Shown: in pieces, positions 1 through 6,180 of the stretch
Position numbering within the stretch: the first letter of the stretch is position 1
Layout of the letters: every line of letters begins with the position of its first letter
Assembly (NCBI GenBank): GCA_019241095.1
Contig: JAFAXJ010000227.1
Span: 1-6,485, forward strand
Length of the DNA stretch: 6,485 nucleotides
Reading direction: 5' to 3'
From: Verrucomicrobiota bacterium
Lineage (GTDB): Bacteria; Verrucomicrobiota; Verrucomicrobiia; Chthoniobacterales; JAFAMB01
Translations under genes and position numbers: made by a program
Notes under the pieces: model-generated
The model's database searches: none
Seen by the model: the letters and a program-made list of their open reading frames with translations, nothing else
Told to the model about the DNA's origin: nothing

Positions 1-1
1 A

Positions 2-853
2 ATGACATGGGCCTCAAGGTTTGATGTCACCGTCACCCTCGGAGTTCTTTTCGTGGTGGCTCTGTTGGGATTCATGGCCGTACAGCGCCGAGCGGTGCTT
101 GATCATCGCGAGATAGGATTGATAACCAACCAATCGCAGAATGTCGGCCAGCTTATCGAGCAAAGCCGGCCCGCTATCGCACAAAACGCCGATATATTGG
201 TTTGGCACGCCGCAGCTGTGCAGTCTACGGATTATCCCCGATTCGCAAATGCCGGAATAGGCGCAAAAATCGGGTTAGTCACAGGTTTGTCTACCGCTGG
301 GAAGCTAAATGGCGCTCTAGTTGTCCTTCCCGGAATGGTGAAAAGCTTGTACGTTGTTAATAAGCCAGGCAATATTTTCCAGTCTGGCGGGAGTGGGCAA
401 GATCTTGGCCCTTTTAATTTCAAGGACACCACTTGGCTCCCTGTTCTGAACTGGGAGGCCGGCAATCAGCGTCTTTTGCGGGGATTGGTTCGACAAGGAG
501 TCCAAGTTCTCATTGCCCTGGTCAGTCCCGCTTCGTATTCCCAACCCGGTATCCAACAGCTTTTTCTCAATCTAAGAACATCTATAACTGAGTTCGGGCG
601 CCCACTCGTTTTTTCCGGGAACGATTTTGGGGTAGTAATGAACGCAAATGGAAAATTGCTGTTGGATTCTCGTCGCAATCCGGATACGGGACTGATGTTG
701 ACTCAAGTCGAGGTGCCGACCATTTTTGATTCGACTTTGTATAGCCGGTACGGAGATTGGTTCGCTATTTCCTGTGGCGCGGTAGCCCTAGCTATGACTA
801 TCTCGCAGCGGCTACGTCAAAGAAATGAAAAACCTCGTGGTGTCTCTCCATGA
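2..853 (+). CDS. Apolipoprotein N-acyltransferase (Lnt)-like protein, C-terminal part; catalytic residues apparently lost; 5' truncated by window
   Basis: Residues are counted from the ATG at base 2. The reading frame is open to the window edge and Lnt proteins are normally about 500 residues with several membrane helices first, so this is probably the last 283 residues and the ATG is probably internal. Residues 8-27 form a membrane helix, matching the helix that precedes the Lnt nitrilase domain. Residues 62-240 follow the nitrilase-fold pattern: ADILVW (63-68), a K at 121, GLVRQGVQVLIALVSPASY (161-179) in place of the usual xxNDAWFG segment, RPLVFSGNDFG (200-210), and the very Lnt-like tail TLYSRYGDWFA (245-255) before a last helix (about 254-268). 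Lnt moves an acyl chain onto the N-terminal Cys of lipoproteins using Glu-Lys-Cys. Here WPE reads WHA (Glu replaced by A70) and ICYE reads LNWE (Cys replaced by N150); only the Lys may remain. By inference it is a pseudoenzyme or has changed chemistry. It overlaps the next gene by 29 bases. Family assignment is fairly sure, activity is not. Confidence 0.8.
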   Translation: MTWASRFDVTVTLGVLFVVALLGFMAVQRRAVLDHREIGLITNQSQNVGQLIEQSRPAIAQNADILVWHAAAVQSTDYPRFANAGIGAKIGLVTGLSTAGKLNGALVVLPGMVKSLYVVNKPGNIFQSGGSGQDLGPFNFKDTTWLPVLNWEAGNQRLLRGLVRQGVQVLIALVSPASYSQPGIQQLFLNLRTSITEFGRPLVFSGNDFGVVMNANGKLLLDSRRNPDTGLMLTQVEVPTIFDSTLYSRYGDWFAISCGAVALAMTISQRLRQRNEKPRGVSP

Positions 854-1574
854 TGTGTCGCCCTTGACTCAGTATTTTAGCGACAGGATCTTAGCTGAGC
901 TCGAGGAGCTCGAAGTTCCGGCGATTTCGTTGTTAGTGATACCTGATCATCATGGAAAGGCGCCGTTGAGCAAGCATCTTCAATTCAAAAACTGGCTTAC
1001 GCGCCAAGTGAACAAAGGCCATGAACCTGTGCTGCACGGTTATTATCATCTGCGAGCGGGAAAACCTTGTGATTCGTGGCATACCAGATTTGTCAACCGA
1101 GTCTACACGGCAGAAGAGGGAGAATTTTATGACCTCAGCCGCGAGGAGGCTTCCCGCCGGCTAGATCAAGGCCTTGCTGATCTAGCATTCCTCAATCGTC
1201 CGGTCCGCGGTTTTATCGCGCCGGCTTGGCTTTTGGGACCGGCTGCGGAAAAGGCCGTTGCGGACCGAGGATTTTTGTACACAACGACCGTTTTAGCCCT
1301 TAAGATATTATGTGGCAACCTCTCGGTTCAGTCTCGTTCTCTGGTTTGGAGCACTAGGGCTCCATGGCGCACTTTTGCCAGTCTTGCTTGGAATGCCAGC
1401 TTAAGGAAACTCGTACACCATTCCCGACTCGTTCGGATCGGAATTCATCCCCCGGATATCGAACAGGCTGCCGTTTGGCGGCAAATCAGGCAAATTGTCT
1501 CAACGCTGGTGCGCGATCACCAACCGTTGACTTACGAACAGCTCGTCAAGAGAATAGCTTCGCTCGCTTCATAG
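825..1574 (+). CDS. DUF2334-type polysaccharide deacetylase family protein
   Basis: A 249-residue protein with the layout of the NodB-like/DUF2334 deacetylase superfamily, which removes acetyl groups from sugars using a divalent metal. Visible motifs in order: SLHDVSP (7-13) with the metal Asp D10; HGYYH (71-75), the HxxxH metal pair H71/H75; RGFIAPAW (128-135), the motif-3 strand; and IHPPD (207-211) with H208 as the likely catalytic His. All key positions are present, so it should be active. The first motif begins at residue 7, so the ATG at 825 is the only sensible start; it lies inside the preceding gene, which suggests translational coupling. No signal peptide or membrane helix is seen, so action on the cytoplasmic side on a lipid-linked or nucleotide-linked sugar is plausible (inference). 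It ends one base before the PHP-glycosyltransferase gene, implying a shared transcript. The sugar substrate cannot be told from sequence. Confidence 0.85.
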   Translation: MKNLVVSLHDVSPLTQYFSDRILAELEELEVPAISLLVIPDHHGKAPLSKHLQFKNWLTRQVNKGHEPVLHGYYHLRAGKPCDSWHTRFVNRVYTAEEGEFYDLSREEASRRLDQGLADLAFLNRPVRGFIAPAWLLGPAAEKAVADRGFLYTTTVLALKILCGNLSVQSRSLVWSTRAPWRTFASLAWNASLRKLVHHSRLVRIGIHPPDIEQAAVWRQIRQIVSTLVRDHQPLTYEQLVKRIASLAS

Positions 1575-1575
1575 A

Positions 1576-3978
1576 ATGGCAGCCAAAGTAGATCTTCATC
1601 TTCATTCAAAGTTCAGTGAACATTCTGCTGAATGGATTTTTCGTCGCTTCGAGTTCCCCGACAGCTATTCCGATCCCAGATTTCTATACCGTCGTTTGAA
1701 GGAAAAGGGGATGACCTTTGTAACCTTCACTGATCACAACCGGATCGACGGCTGTTTAGAGATCAGTGATGCAACCGACACTTTCGTCAGTGAAGAAGTT
1801 ACGACCCGATTTCCTGACGAGCAGGCGAACGTCAATCTTTTAATTTGGAATATTAATGAATCCCAACACACGGAAATTCAGCAGCTTCGACCCAATATTT
1901 ATGAGTTACAAGCTCTCCTGAAAGCTTCAGATATCAGGCACGCCGTAGCGCATCCGTTGTATGACACCAATCGGCAGCTAACCGCCGATCATGTGCAAAA
2001 GCTTATTCTTTTGTTCAAGCATTTCGAAGGCATTAATGGACTTAGAGATTCTCTATTTAGCGAAACTCTTCGGTTCATTCTGACGGGATTGACCCCAGAA
2101 AGTATTGAACGCTTTGCGAACAGGCAAAACCTGAACCCAACCCATCCTGAGCCTTGGCGAAAAATTCTTGTGGCCGGATCTGATGACCATGGTGGGATGT
2201 TTCCTGCCAGAGCTTACACAGAAGCTCCGCCGTGCGAATCGGTACAGGAGTTCTTGGGCCATATCGCCAAAGGAGACTGTGTAGTGAGAGGAGAAGGAGG
2301 CACTCCTTTAGTCATCTCTCACGGGCTTTACAACACGACTTATCAGTTCGCGAAAGCAAAATTCGCCGCGGCAGTTAGCTCAAATTTAGGATTTCTGGAA
2401 TTGGTTTTTTCCCGCTTCATGGAGGGAAAAAACCCGACCCAATTTACGTTAGGCGAAAAAATCGGTTTGCTCTCCAGCGGGATTTTGTCCGGCAAAATAT
2501 TTGAATTAGCTAAACCGGCTAACTTATCAATCTGGCCCGAGCTGGCGGACTACTTTGGCAACGCGGAAGTGCAGGCGCAGATTGCGCATGAAACCGCCGG
2601 GGTAAACGAACCGGAGCGCCGCGCCTTTTTAATGGTGGCGCTGGTATTCAACCAATTAGCATTCCGATTTTTTGATAAGTTTGTTCACCAGATCAGCGTC
2701 GGCGGAGTTGTGGAAGCCGTTCAGGCCTTAAGCGCTCTCGTTCCGATGGGCTTCATGTTAGGCCCCTATTTCTATGGTTTTCACAGTCAAGCTCCTTCTC
2801 GCAAACGGCTTGGCAGTATCTGTGCGGCGACCGTCAACTTTGTTCCTGATGCCTTGCAAAACACAAAACGGGCATGGTTCACTGATACGTTGGAGGACGT
2901 TAACGGGGTTGCCACGACCATTCGGAAGATGACTTCTGCCGGACAGCAACTCGGGGCAAACTTGATCGTCGTAACGTCAAGGGAGCGAATTAGCATTGCA
3001 GATATTCCTATCAAAAACTTTACTCCGATCGGTGAATTTGAGTTGCCGGAATACGAGCTCCAAAAATTGAGCTTCCCTCCGGTGCTGCACATGGTGGAGT
3101 ACATTCAGAGAGAAGCATTTACCGAGTTGATCATCAGCACCCCGGGCCCGGTCGGGTTGACCGCTCTGCTCGCTGCTAAAATGCTCGATTTAAAGACTAC
3201 AGGAATATATCACACCGACTTTCCACAATATGTTCGCGTACTAACGCAAGATAATTATATGGAAACTCTTGCCTGGAGCTTCATGCAATGGTTCTACTCG
3301 CAACTCGACCTTGTTTTCGTCAACTCCGAGCCATATCGGCAACGATGGATTGAACGAGGCATTGCACCGGAAAAATTAAAAATTTTACCGCGAGGGCTGG
3401 ACACTTGCCTATTCACCCCTGCGCATCGCAATCCCCATTTCTGGTCACGATACGGCAAGGAGCCTCACGAAGTAGGACTGCTCTATGTCGGACGTATCTC
3501 TCGCGAGAAGAATCTGGACGTCGCGACAGCTGCTTATGAGAAGATTCGGGCCGAGGGCGTTCCCACCCGGCTTTTGATAGTTGGTGAAGGTCCCTATTTA
3601 CGAGAGCTTCGAAAGCTGGTGCCGGACGCCTGCTATACCGGATATCTACGCGGTTCCGAACTGGCGATGGCTTACGCCTCTAGCGACATATTCATTTTCC
3701 CAAGTACGACAGATACATTCGGCAACGTTGTTTTGGAAGCACAGGCTGCCGGCCTGCCGTGTGTGGTGTCAAACCTGGGCGGACCCTCGGAATTGATAGA
3801 ACATGGTACCAATGGCTTCGTCACGCGTGCTTTCGATGTGGGTAGCTTTGCCGATGCTGTCCGAGTGCTCTGCAAAGATTCGGCATTAAGGAAAGAGATG
3901 GGAGCAAAGGCTCGTGAGCGCGTAAAGGACCGGGATTGGATGAATGCTTTCCGTCAATTCTGGGAGGAGTCGATCTAG
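1576..3978 (+). CDS. PHP-domain metal-dependent hydrolase fused to a GT4 family glycosyltransferase
   Basis: An 800-residue, apparently cytoplasmic fusion. The N-terminal PHP domain (about 1-235) shows the metal-binding motifs DLHLH (6-10), FTDHNRIDG (51-59), an acidic EE (73-74), HAVAHP (122-127) and GSDDHGG (201-207), so the polynuclear metal site looks intact; PHP domains usually hydrolyse phosphoesters. Residues about 240-430 match no family I recognise and include a hydrophobic stretch (about 376-402). The C-terminal part (about 430-800) is a GT-B glycosyltransferase of family GT4: FTDTLEDVNGVATT (435-448), IYHTDFPQYV (544-553), VNSEPY (582-587), LPRGLDT (604-610), YVGRISREKNLD (637-648), GEGP (670-673) and TDTFGNVVLEA (712-722). 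The usual EX7E pair is D713 and E721, a common variant. GT4 enzymes of this subtype transfer a sugar from a nucleotide donor to a lipid or sugar acceptor. The PHP motif begins at residue 6, which fixes the start at 1576; no Shine-Dalgarno is seen. Last gene of the putative three-gene operon. Donor and acceptor are unknown. Confidence 0.9.
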   Translation: MAAKVDLHLHSKFSEHSAEWIFRRFEFPDSYSDPRFLYRRLKEKGMTFVTFTDHNRIDGCLEISDATDTFVSEEVTTRFPDEQANVNLLIWNINESQHTEIQQLRPNIYELQALLKASDIRHAVAHPLYDTNRQLTADHVQKLILLFKHFEGINGLRDSLFSETLRFILTGLTPESIERFANRQNLNPTHPEPWRKILVAGSDDHGGMFPARAYTEAPPCESVQEFLGHIAKGDCVVRGEGGTPLVISHGLYNTTYQFAKAKFAAAVSSNLGFLELVFSRFMEGKNPTQFTLGEKIGLLSSGILSGKIFELAKPANLSIWPELADYFGNAEVQAQIAHETAGVNEPERRAFLMVALVFNQLAFRFFDKFVHQISVGGVVEAVQALSALVPMGFMLGPYFYGFHSQAPSRKRLGSICAATVNFVPDALQNTKRAWFTDTLEDVNGVATTIRKMTSAGQQLGANLIVVTSRERISIADIPIKNFTPIGEFELPEYELQKLSFPPVLHMVEYIQREAFTELIISTPGPVGLTALLAAKMLDLKTTGIYHTDFPQYVRVLTQDNYMETLAWSFMQWFYSQLDLVFVNSEPYRQRWIERGIAPEKLKILPRGLDTCLFTPAHRNPHFWSRYGKEPHEVGLLYVGRISREKNLDVATAAYEKIRAEGVPTRLLIVGEGPYLRELRKLVPDACYTGYLRGSELAMAYASSDIFIFPSTTDTFGNVVLEAQAAGLPCVVSNLGGPSELIEHGTNGFVTRAFDVGSFADAVRVLCKDSALRKEMGAKARERVKDRDWMNAFRQFWEESI

Positions 3979-4043
3979 AGAGTGGGCAAAAAAGAATCAT
4001 TTGAATTCTGTCACTGATCCGTTAATCTCCACACCTTCGGTAT

Positions 4044-4313
4044 ATGGCAAAGAAATCTTGGATCGAGAGAAATAAGCGGAAACAGAAAACGGTTGAAAAG
4101 TTTGCCGCTCTCCGGGCCGAGCTTAAAGCAAAGGGAGATCATGAAGGACTAGCTCAACTTCCAAGAGACGCTAGTCCTGTTCGCCTGGTGAACCGTTGTC
4201 AGCAAAGTGGCCGTAGGAGAGCTTTCATTCGCCGGTTTGGTCTTTCTCGAATTGCCTTTCGGGAGCTTGCCTCACAGGGGATGATTCCCGGTGTAACGAA
4301 ATCCAGTTGGTAA
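4044..4313 (+). CDS. rpsN: 30S ribosomal protein S14, short zinc-independent form
   Basis: An 89-residue basic protein that is clearly S14, which binds 16S rRNA in the head of the small subunit. Recognisable stretches are [10 protein letters not shown] (1-10), [14 protein letters not shown] (39-52), [11 protein letters not shown] (65-75) and the hallmark C-terminus IPGVTKSSW (81-89). The zinc form has two CxxC pairs; here only C52 remains, with S55, S68 and A71 at the other likely ligand positions, so it is the C-minus type. The length matches the short C-minus form (compare Bacillus RpsN2, about 90 residues) rather than the roughly 100-residue enterobacterial form. It stands alone, not within a ribosomal protein operon: 65 bases after the fusion gene and 270 before the next. 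In some bacteria such stand-alone C-minus S14 copies are Zur-controlled spares used under zinc shortage, but I see no convincing Zur box upstream, and it could be the only S14 here. No Shine-Dalgarno precedes the ATG. Confidence 0.96.
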   Translation: MAKKSWIERNKRKQKTVEKFAALRAELKAKGDHEGLAQLPRDASPVRLVNRCQQSGRRRAFIRRFGLSRIAFRELASQGMIPGVTKSSW

Positions 4314-4355
4314 CTCTGTTCCCCGCGTCTCTGCGAAACGCTAGACGCTGTTACC
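4309..4355 (+). other. Nested stem-loop at the 3' end of rpsN
   Basis: GCGTCT (4325-4330) pairs with AGACGC (4343-4348), and inside them GCG (4333-4335) pairs with CGC (4339-4341) around an AAA loop, giving a 9-pair stem with a small internal loop. A further outer pair, GGTAAC (4309-4314, overlapping the rpsN stop) with GTTACC (4350-4355), extends it with a 10-base bulge on one side. No T-run follows directly, so it is not a textbook intrinsic terminator. It may end or protect the rpsN transcript. The pairing is seen in the sequence; the role is inference. Confidence 0.45.
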
Positions 4356-4583
4356 TTGGATATGCAAGCCGCCACTTTTAGGGCTGACCACATGTATCAG
4401 CTCATTTATTGTAACCCGACTTTTTCTGCTTCGTGAGTTGTTACGCCGCTCCTTACCCATCCTCCCAATTTGCACTGAGTCCCCAATTCTTATTAGCCGT
4501 GAGCAGTGAATGCCAAGCGCATCGCGAGCCTCGCCCGGCACGAAGCGTGCGAACGTAACAAGAATCGCCTGAAAGATTGAAAT
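4356..4583. other. Intergenic region between the rpsN stem-loop and the CNNM gene; two small hairpins near its end
   Basis: I find no convincing gene, tRNA or known riboswitch here. Two short adjacent inverted repeats lie 34-60 bases before the next ATG: GCGA/TCGC (4524-4527 with 4531-4534) and GCACG/CGTGC (4538-4542 with 4546-4550, AAG loop). They could form part of a structured 5' leader. No clear sigma-70 promoter stands out; the best pair (TTGCAC 4470-4475, TATTAG 4491-4496) is weak, with 15-base spacing. Small open frames on the minus strand here resemble no family and have no supporting start signals. Confidence 0.35.
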
Positions 4584-5981
4584 ATGAGTTTGGAGTTGGC
4601 CGTTTTGTTGGCTTTATCTCCTGGTCGCGCTTTAAATTCAGATCTGCCGTCGCCTAGCTCAATAGTTGCGAACATGGCAGTTATCTTTTTGCTGGTTTTT
4701 CTAAACGGCTTCTTTGTCGCTTCCGAGTTTGCGCTGGTTAAAATCAGGGGCAGTCAGCTTGATGCTCTCGATGAGCTAGACAAAAAGGTGAAATTCGCCA
4801 GGCATGTAACTTCGCATCTCGATGCTTACTTATCGGCGACGCAGCTCGGGATTACTCTTTCCAGTTTGGGCCTTGGTTGGATCGGTGAACCTTATCTGGC
4901 CAGAATCATTCAGCCTCTTTTGATGCGAATCGGCATCGTTTCGCCTCCAGCAATTCACGCGATAGCCTTCGGTTTGGGCTTTGGCGTAATTACTTACTTG
5001 CACATAGTTTTGGGCGAGCTAACTCCTAAATCGTTGGCTATTCGCAAAGCCTTGCCTACGGCGCTCTGGATCTGCATGCCGCTCCATCTATTTTACCTGG
5101 TATTCCGGCCGGCGATTTGGTTCTTGCAAGGGTCGGCATCTTTGATCCTGAAACATTGCCTGAAGGTTGACCCAGTTGCCGAAACAGAGCTGGCTCACAC
5201 GGAAGAAGAGCTTCGAGTGATCCTTACTGAGAGCACTGGTACGCTCGGAGGAGACGAGCTGCGAAAAGAACTTTTAATCAACGCGCTAGATTTTCGCAGA
5301 CGGGTCGTGCGGGATATTATGACCCCGCGTGGGGATGTGATTTATTTGGATGTTCAAGACTCGTTCGAGACGAATTTGGAAATCGCTTTTGAGTCGCACC
5401 ATACGCGCTTTCCGCTGGTTCGAGGACATCTCGATAACACAATCGGTCTGATACACATCAAAGATCTCATGCGTGAAATGAGGTCTGAAAAGCCCGATCT
5501 TCTGGCCACCAAGCGCGATCTGATGCCAGTACCGGAATTTATGCCTTTAGAGAAGCTCTTGAACCACTTTCTTGCAAGAAAAGCCCATTTTGCCCTTGTT
5601 GTCGACGAGTACGGAGGAGCGGTTGGGATCGTAACATTGGACAACGTTCTCGGCGAGCTTGTAGGCGAGATCCAGGATGAGTTTGATCAGGAACCCGTTA
5701 AAGAATTTGTTCGGTTGAACAATGACGAGTTCATTGTTCAAGGCCAACTGAACCTCTATGAATTGCAGGAGTTGGCCGATCTGTATCTTGAGAATGCTGA
5801 TGTCAGCACCATTGGCGGATACGTGATCCAACTTTTAGGTCATCTTCCAAAACAAGGAGAGCAAGTTCGGATCGAGGATTATCTTGTCACCATCACCCAT
5901 ACCGACGGTCGACGAGTGTTACAATTGCACTTCAAAAAACACCCTTTCCCAGCTCCCCAACCCGCAGAAGCTGAGGTCTGA
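4584..5981 (+). CDS. CNNM/DUF21 transmembrane protein with CBS pair and CorC/HlyC domain (HlyC/CorC family transporter)
   Basis: A 465-residue inner-membrane protein. The CNNM/DUF21 domain (about 27-200) holds three to four hydrophobic segments (about 31-51, 82-100, 122-144, 160-182) with the family signatures NGFFVASEFALVK (41-53) and GELTPKSLAI (144-153). Next come two CBS motifs: CBS1 around 240-300, opening with DIMTPR (244-249) and containing TRFPLV (274-279); and CBS2 around 308-362, with VVDEYGGAVGIVTLDNVLGE (339-358). A CorC_HlyC domain follows (about 376-452, FIVQGQLNL at 383-391), then a Pro-rich tail. Order and length are normal for this family, whose CBS pair binds adenine nucleotide and which is linked to Mg2+ or other divalent ion export; older databases call it haemolysin. 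Specificity cannot be told here. An in-frame TGA at 4578-4580 rules out a more upstream start. A second ATG at 4674 (residue 31) would also give a plausible family N-terminus, so the first 30 residues are less certain; a weak GAAAG (4571-4575) favours 4584. Confidence 0.93.
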   Translation: MSLELAVLLALSPGRALNSDLPSPSSIVANMAVIFLLVFLNGFFVASEFALVKIRGSQLDALDELDKKVKFARHVTSHLDAYLSATQLGITLSSLGLGWIGEPYLARIIQPLLMRIGIVSPPAIHAIAFGLGFGVITYLHIVLGELTPKSLAIRKALPTALWICMPLHLFYLVFRPAIWFLQGSASLILKHCLKVDPVAETELAHTEEELRVILTESTGTLGGDELRKELLINALDFRRRVVRDIMTPRGDVIYLDVQDSFETNLEIAFESHHTRFPLVRGHLDNTIGLIHIKDLMREMRSEKPDLLATKRDLMPVPEFMPLEKLLNHFLARKAHFALVVDEYGGAVGIVTLDNVLGELVGEIQDEFDQEPVKEFVRLNNDEFIVQGQLNLYELQELADLYLENADVSTIGGYVIQLLGHLPKQGEQVRIEDYLVTITHTDGRRVLQLHFKKHPFPAPQPAEAEV

Positions 5982-6008
5982 GCGGATTTTGTTTCGTGCT
6001 AGTCCTAG

Positions 6009-6018
6009 CCCTCGAGGG
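6009..6018. repeat. Perfect 10-base palindrome CCCTCGAGGG after the CNNM gene
   Basis: CCCTCGAGGG is its own reverse complement and lies 27 bases after the stop. With flanking A-T and G-T pairs (6007-6020) it could form a 5-pair hairpin with a TCGA loop. No T-run follows, so it is not a clear terminator; a weak transcript end or a protein site are both possible. Confidence 0.3.
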
Positions 6019-6108
6019 TTCAAAAACGGAAGCGAAAGTATAGCTGTCCAGAGGCATGCAAATGGGGCGAATTTCAATGGGTGCGTGGGTAAATACGTGA
6101 TTTGACAA

Positions 6109-6132
6109 CGAGGACGAGCGCGAGGATGAGGG
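6109..6132 (+). repeat. Four imperfect copies of a GAG-rich hexamer upstream of ftsY
   Basis: The units are CGAGGA, CGAGCG, CGAGGA and TGAGGG in tandem, period 6, within the 199-base gap between the CNNM gene and ftsY. The repeat is not obviously translated: the ftsY frame is closed by TGA at 6160-6162. From general memory, not from any search, similar CGAGNA-type runs occur between genes in soil Verrucomicrobiota. The rest of the gap (5982-6180) shows no gene; a TTGACA at 6102-6107 has no matching -10 box. Confidence 0.45.
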
Positions 6133-6180
6133 CTTCGGGCGAGACGGTGAAAAGGTGATTGAAACGAGTATCTTTTCTCA

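Noticed and set aside
2787..3104. Minus-strand 105-codon open frame inside the fusion gene
   Set aside because: It is a shadow of the well-supported GT4 region on the + strand.
4001..4027. TTGAAT/TTAATC as an rpsN promoter
   Set aside because: Poor matches and a spacing of only 15 bases; not better than chance in an AT-rich gap.
4470..4496. TTGCAC/TATTAG as a promoter for the CNNM gene
   Set aside because: Only about half of the positions fit in each box and the spacing is short; mentioned but not called.
4500..4565. Possible tRNA or small RNA suggested by GC-rich hairpins
   Set aside because: No cloverleaf, no GTTCRANNC T-loop and no acceptor-stem pairing could be found.
4341..4675. Minus-strand open frames in the rpsN-CNNM gap (4341-4541, 4493-4675)
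   Set aside because: No recognisable domain, overlapping one another and the CNNM start, no start signals; they look like chance frames.
6016..6044. TATAGC (6039-6044) as a -10 box for ftsY
   Set aside because: The matching -35 position reads GGGTTC, with no similarity to TTGACA.
5884..6105. Plus-strand 73-codon open frame overlapping the end of the CNNM gene
   Set aside because: More than a third of it lies inside the CNNM gene in another frame and the rest looks random in composition; no family resemblance.
6102..6130. TTGACA upstream of ftsY as a promoter -35 box
   Set aside because: At 17 bases' spacing the sequence is GATGAG, inside the GAG-rich repeat, which does not resemble a -10 box.
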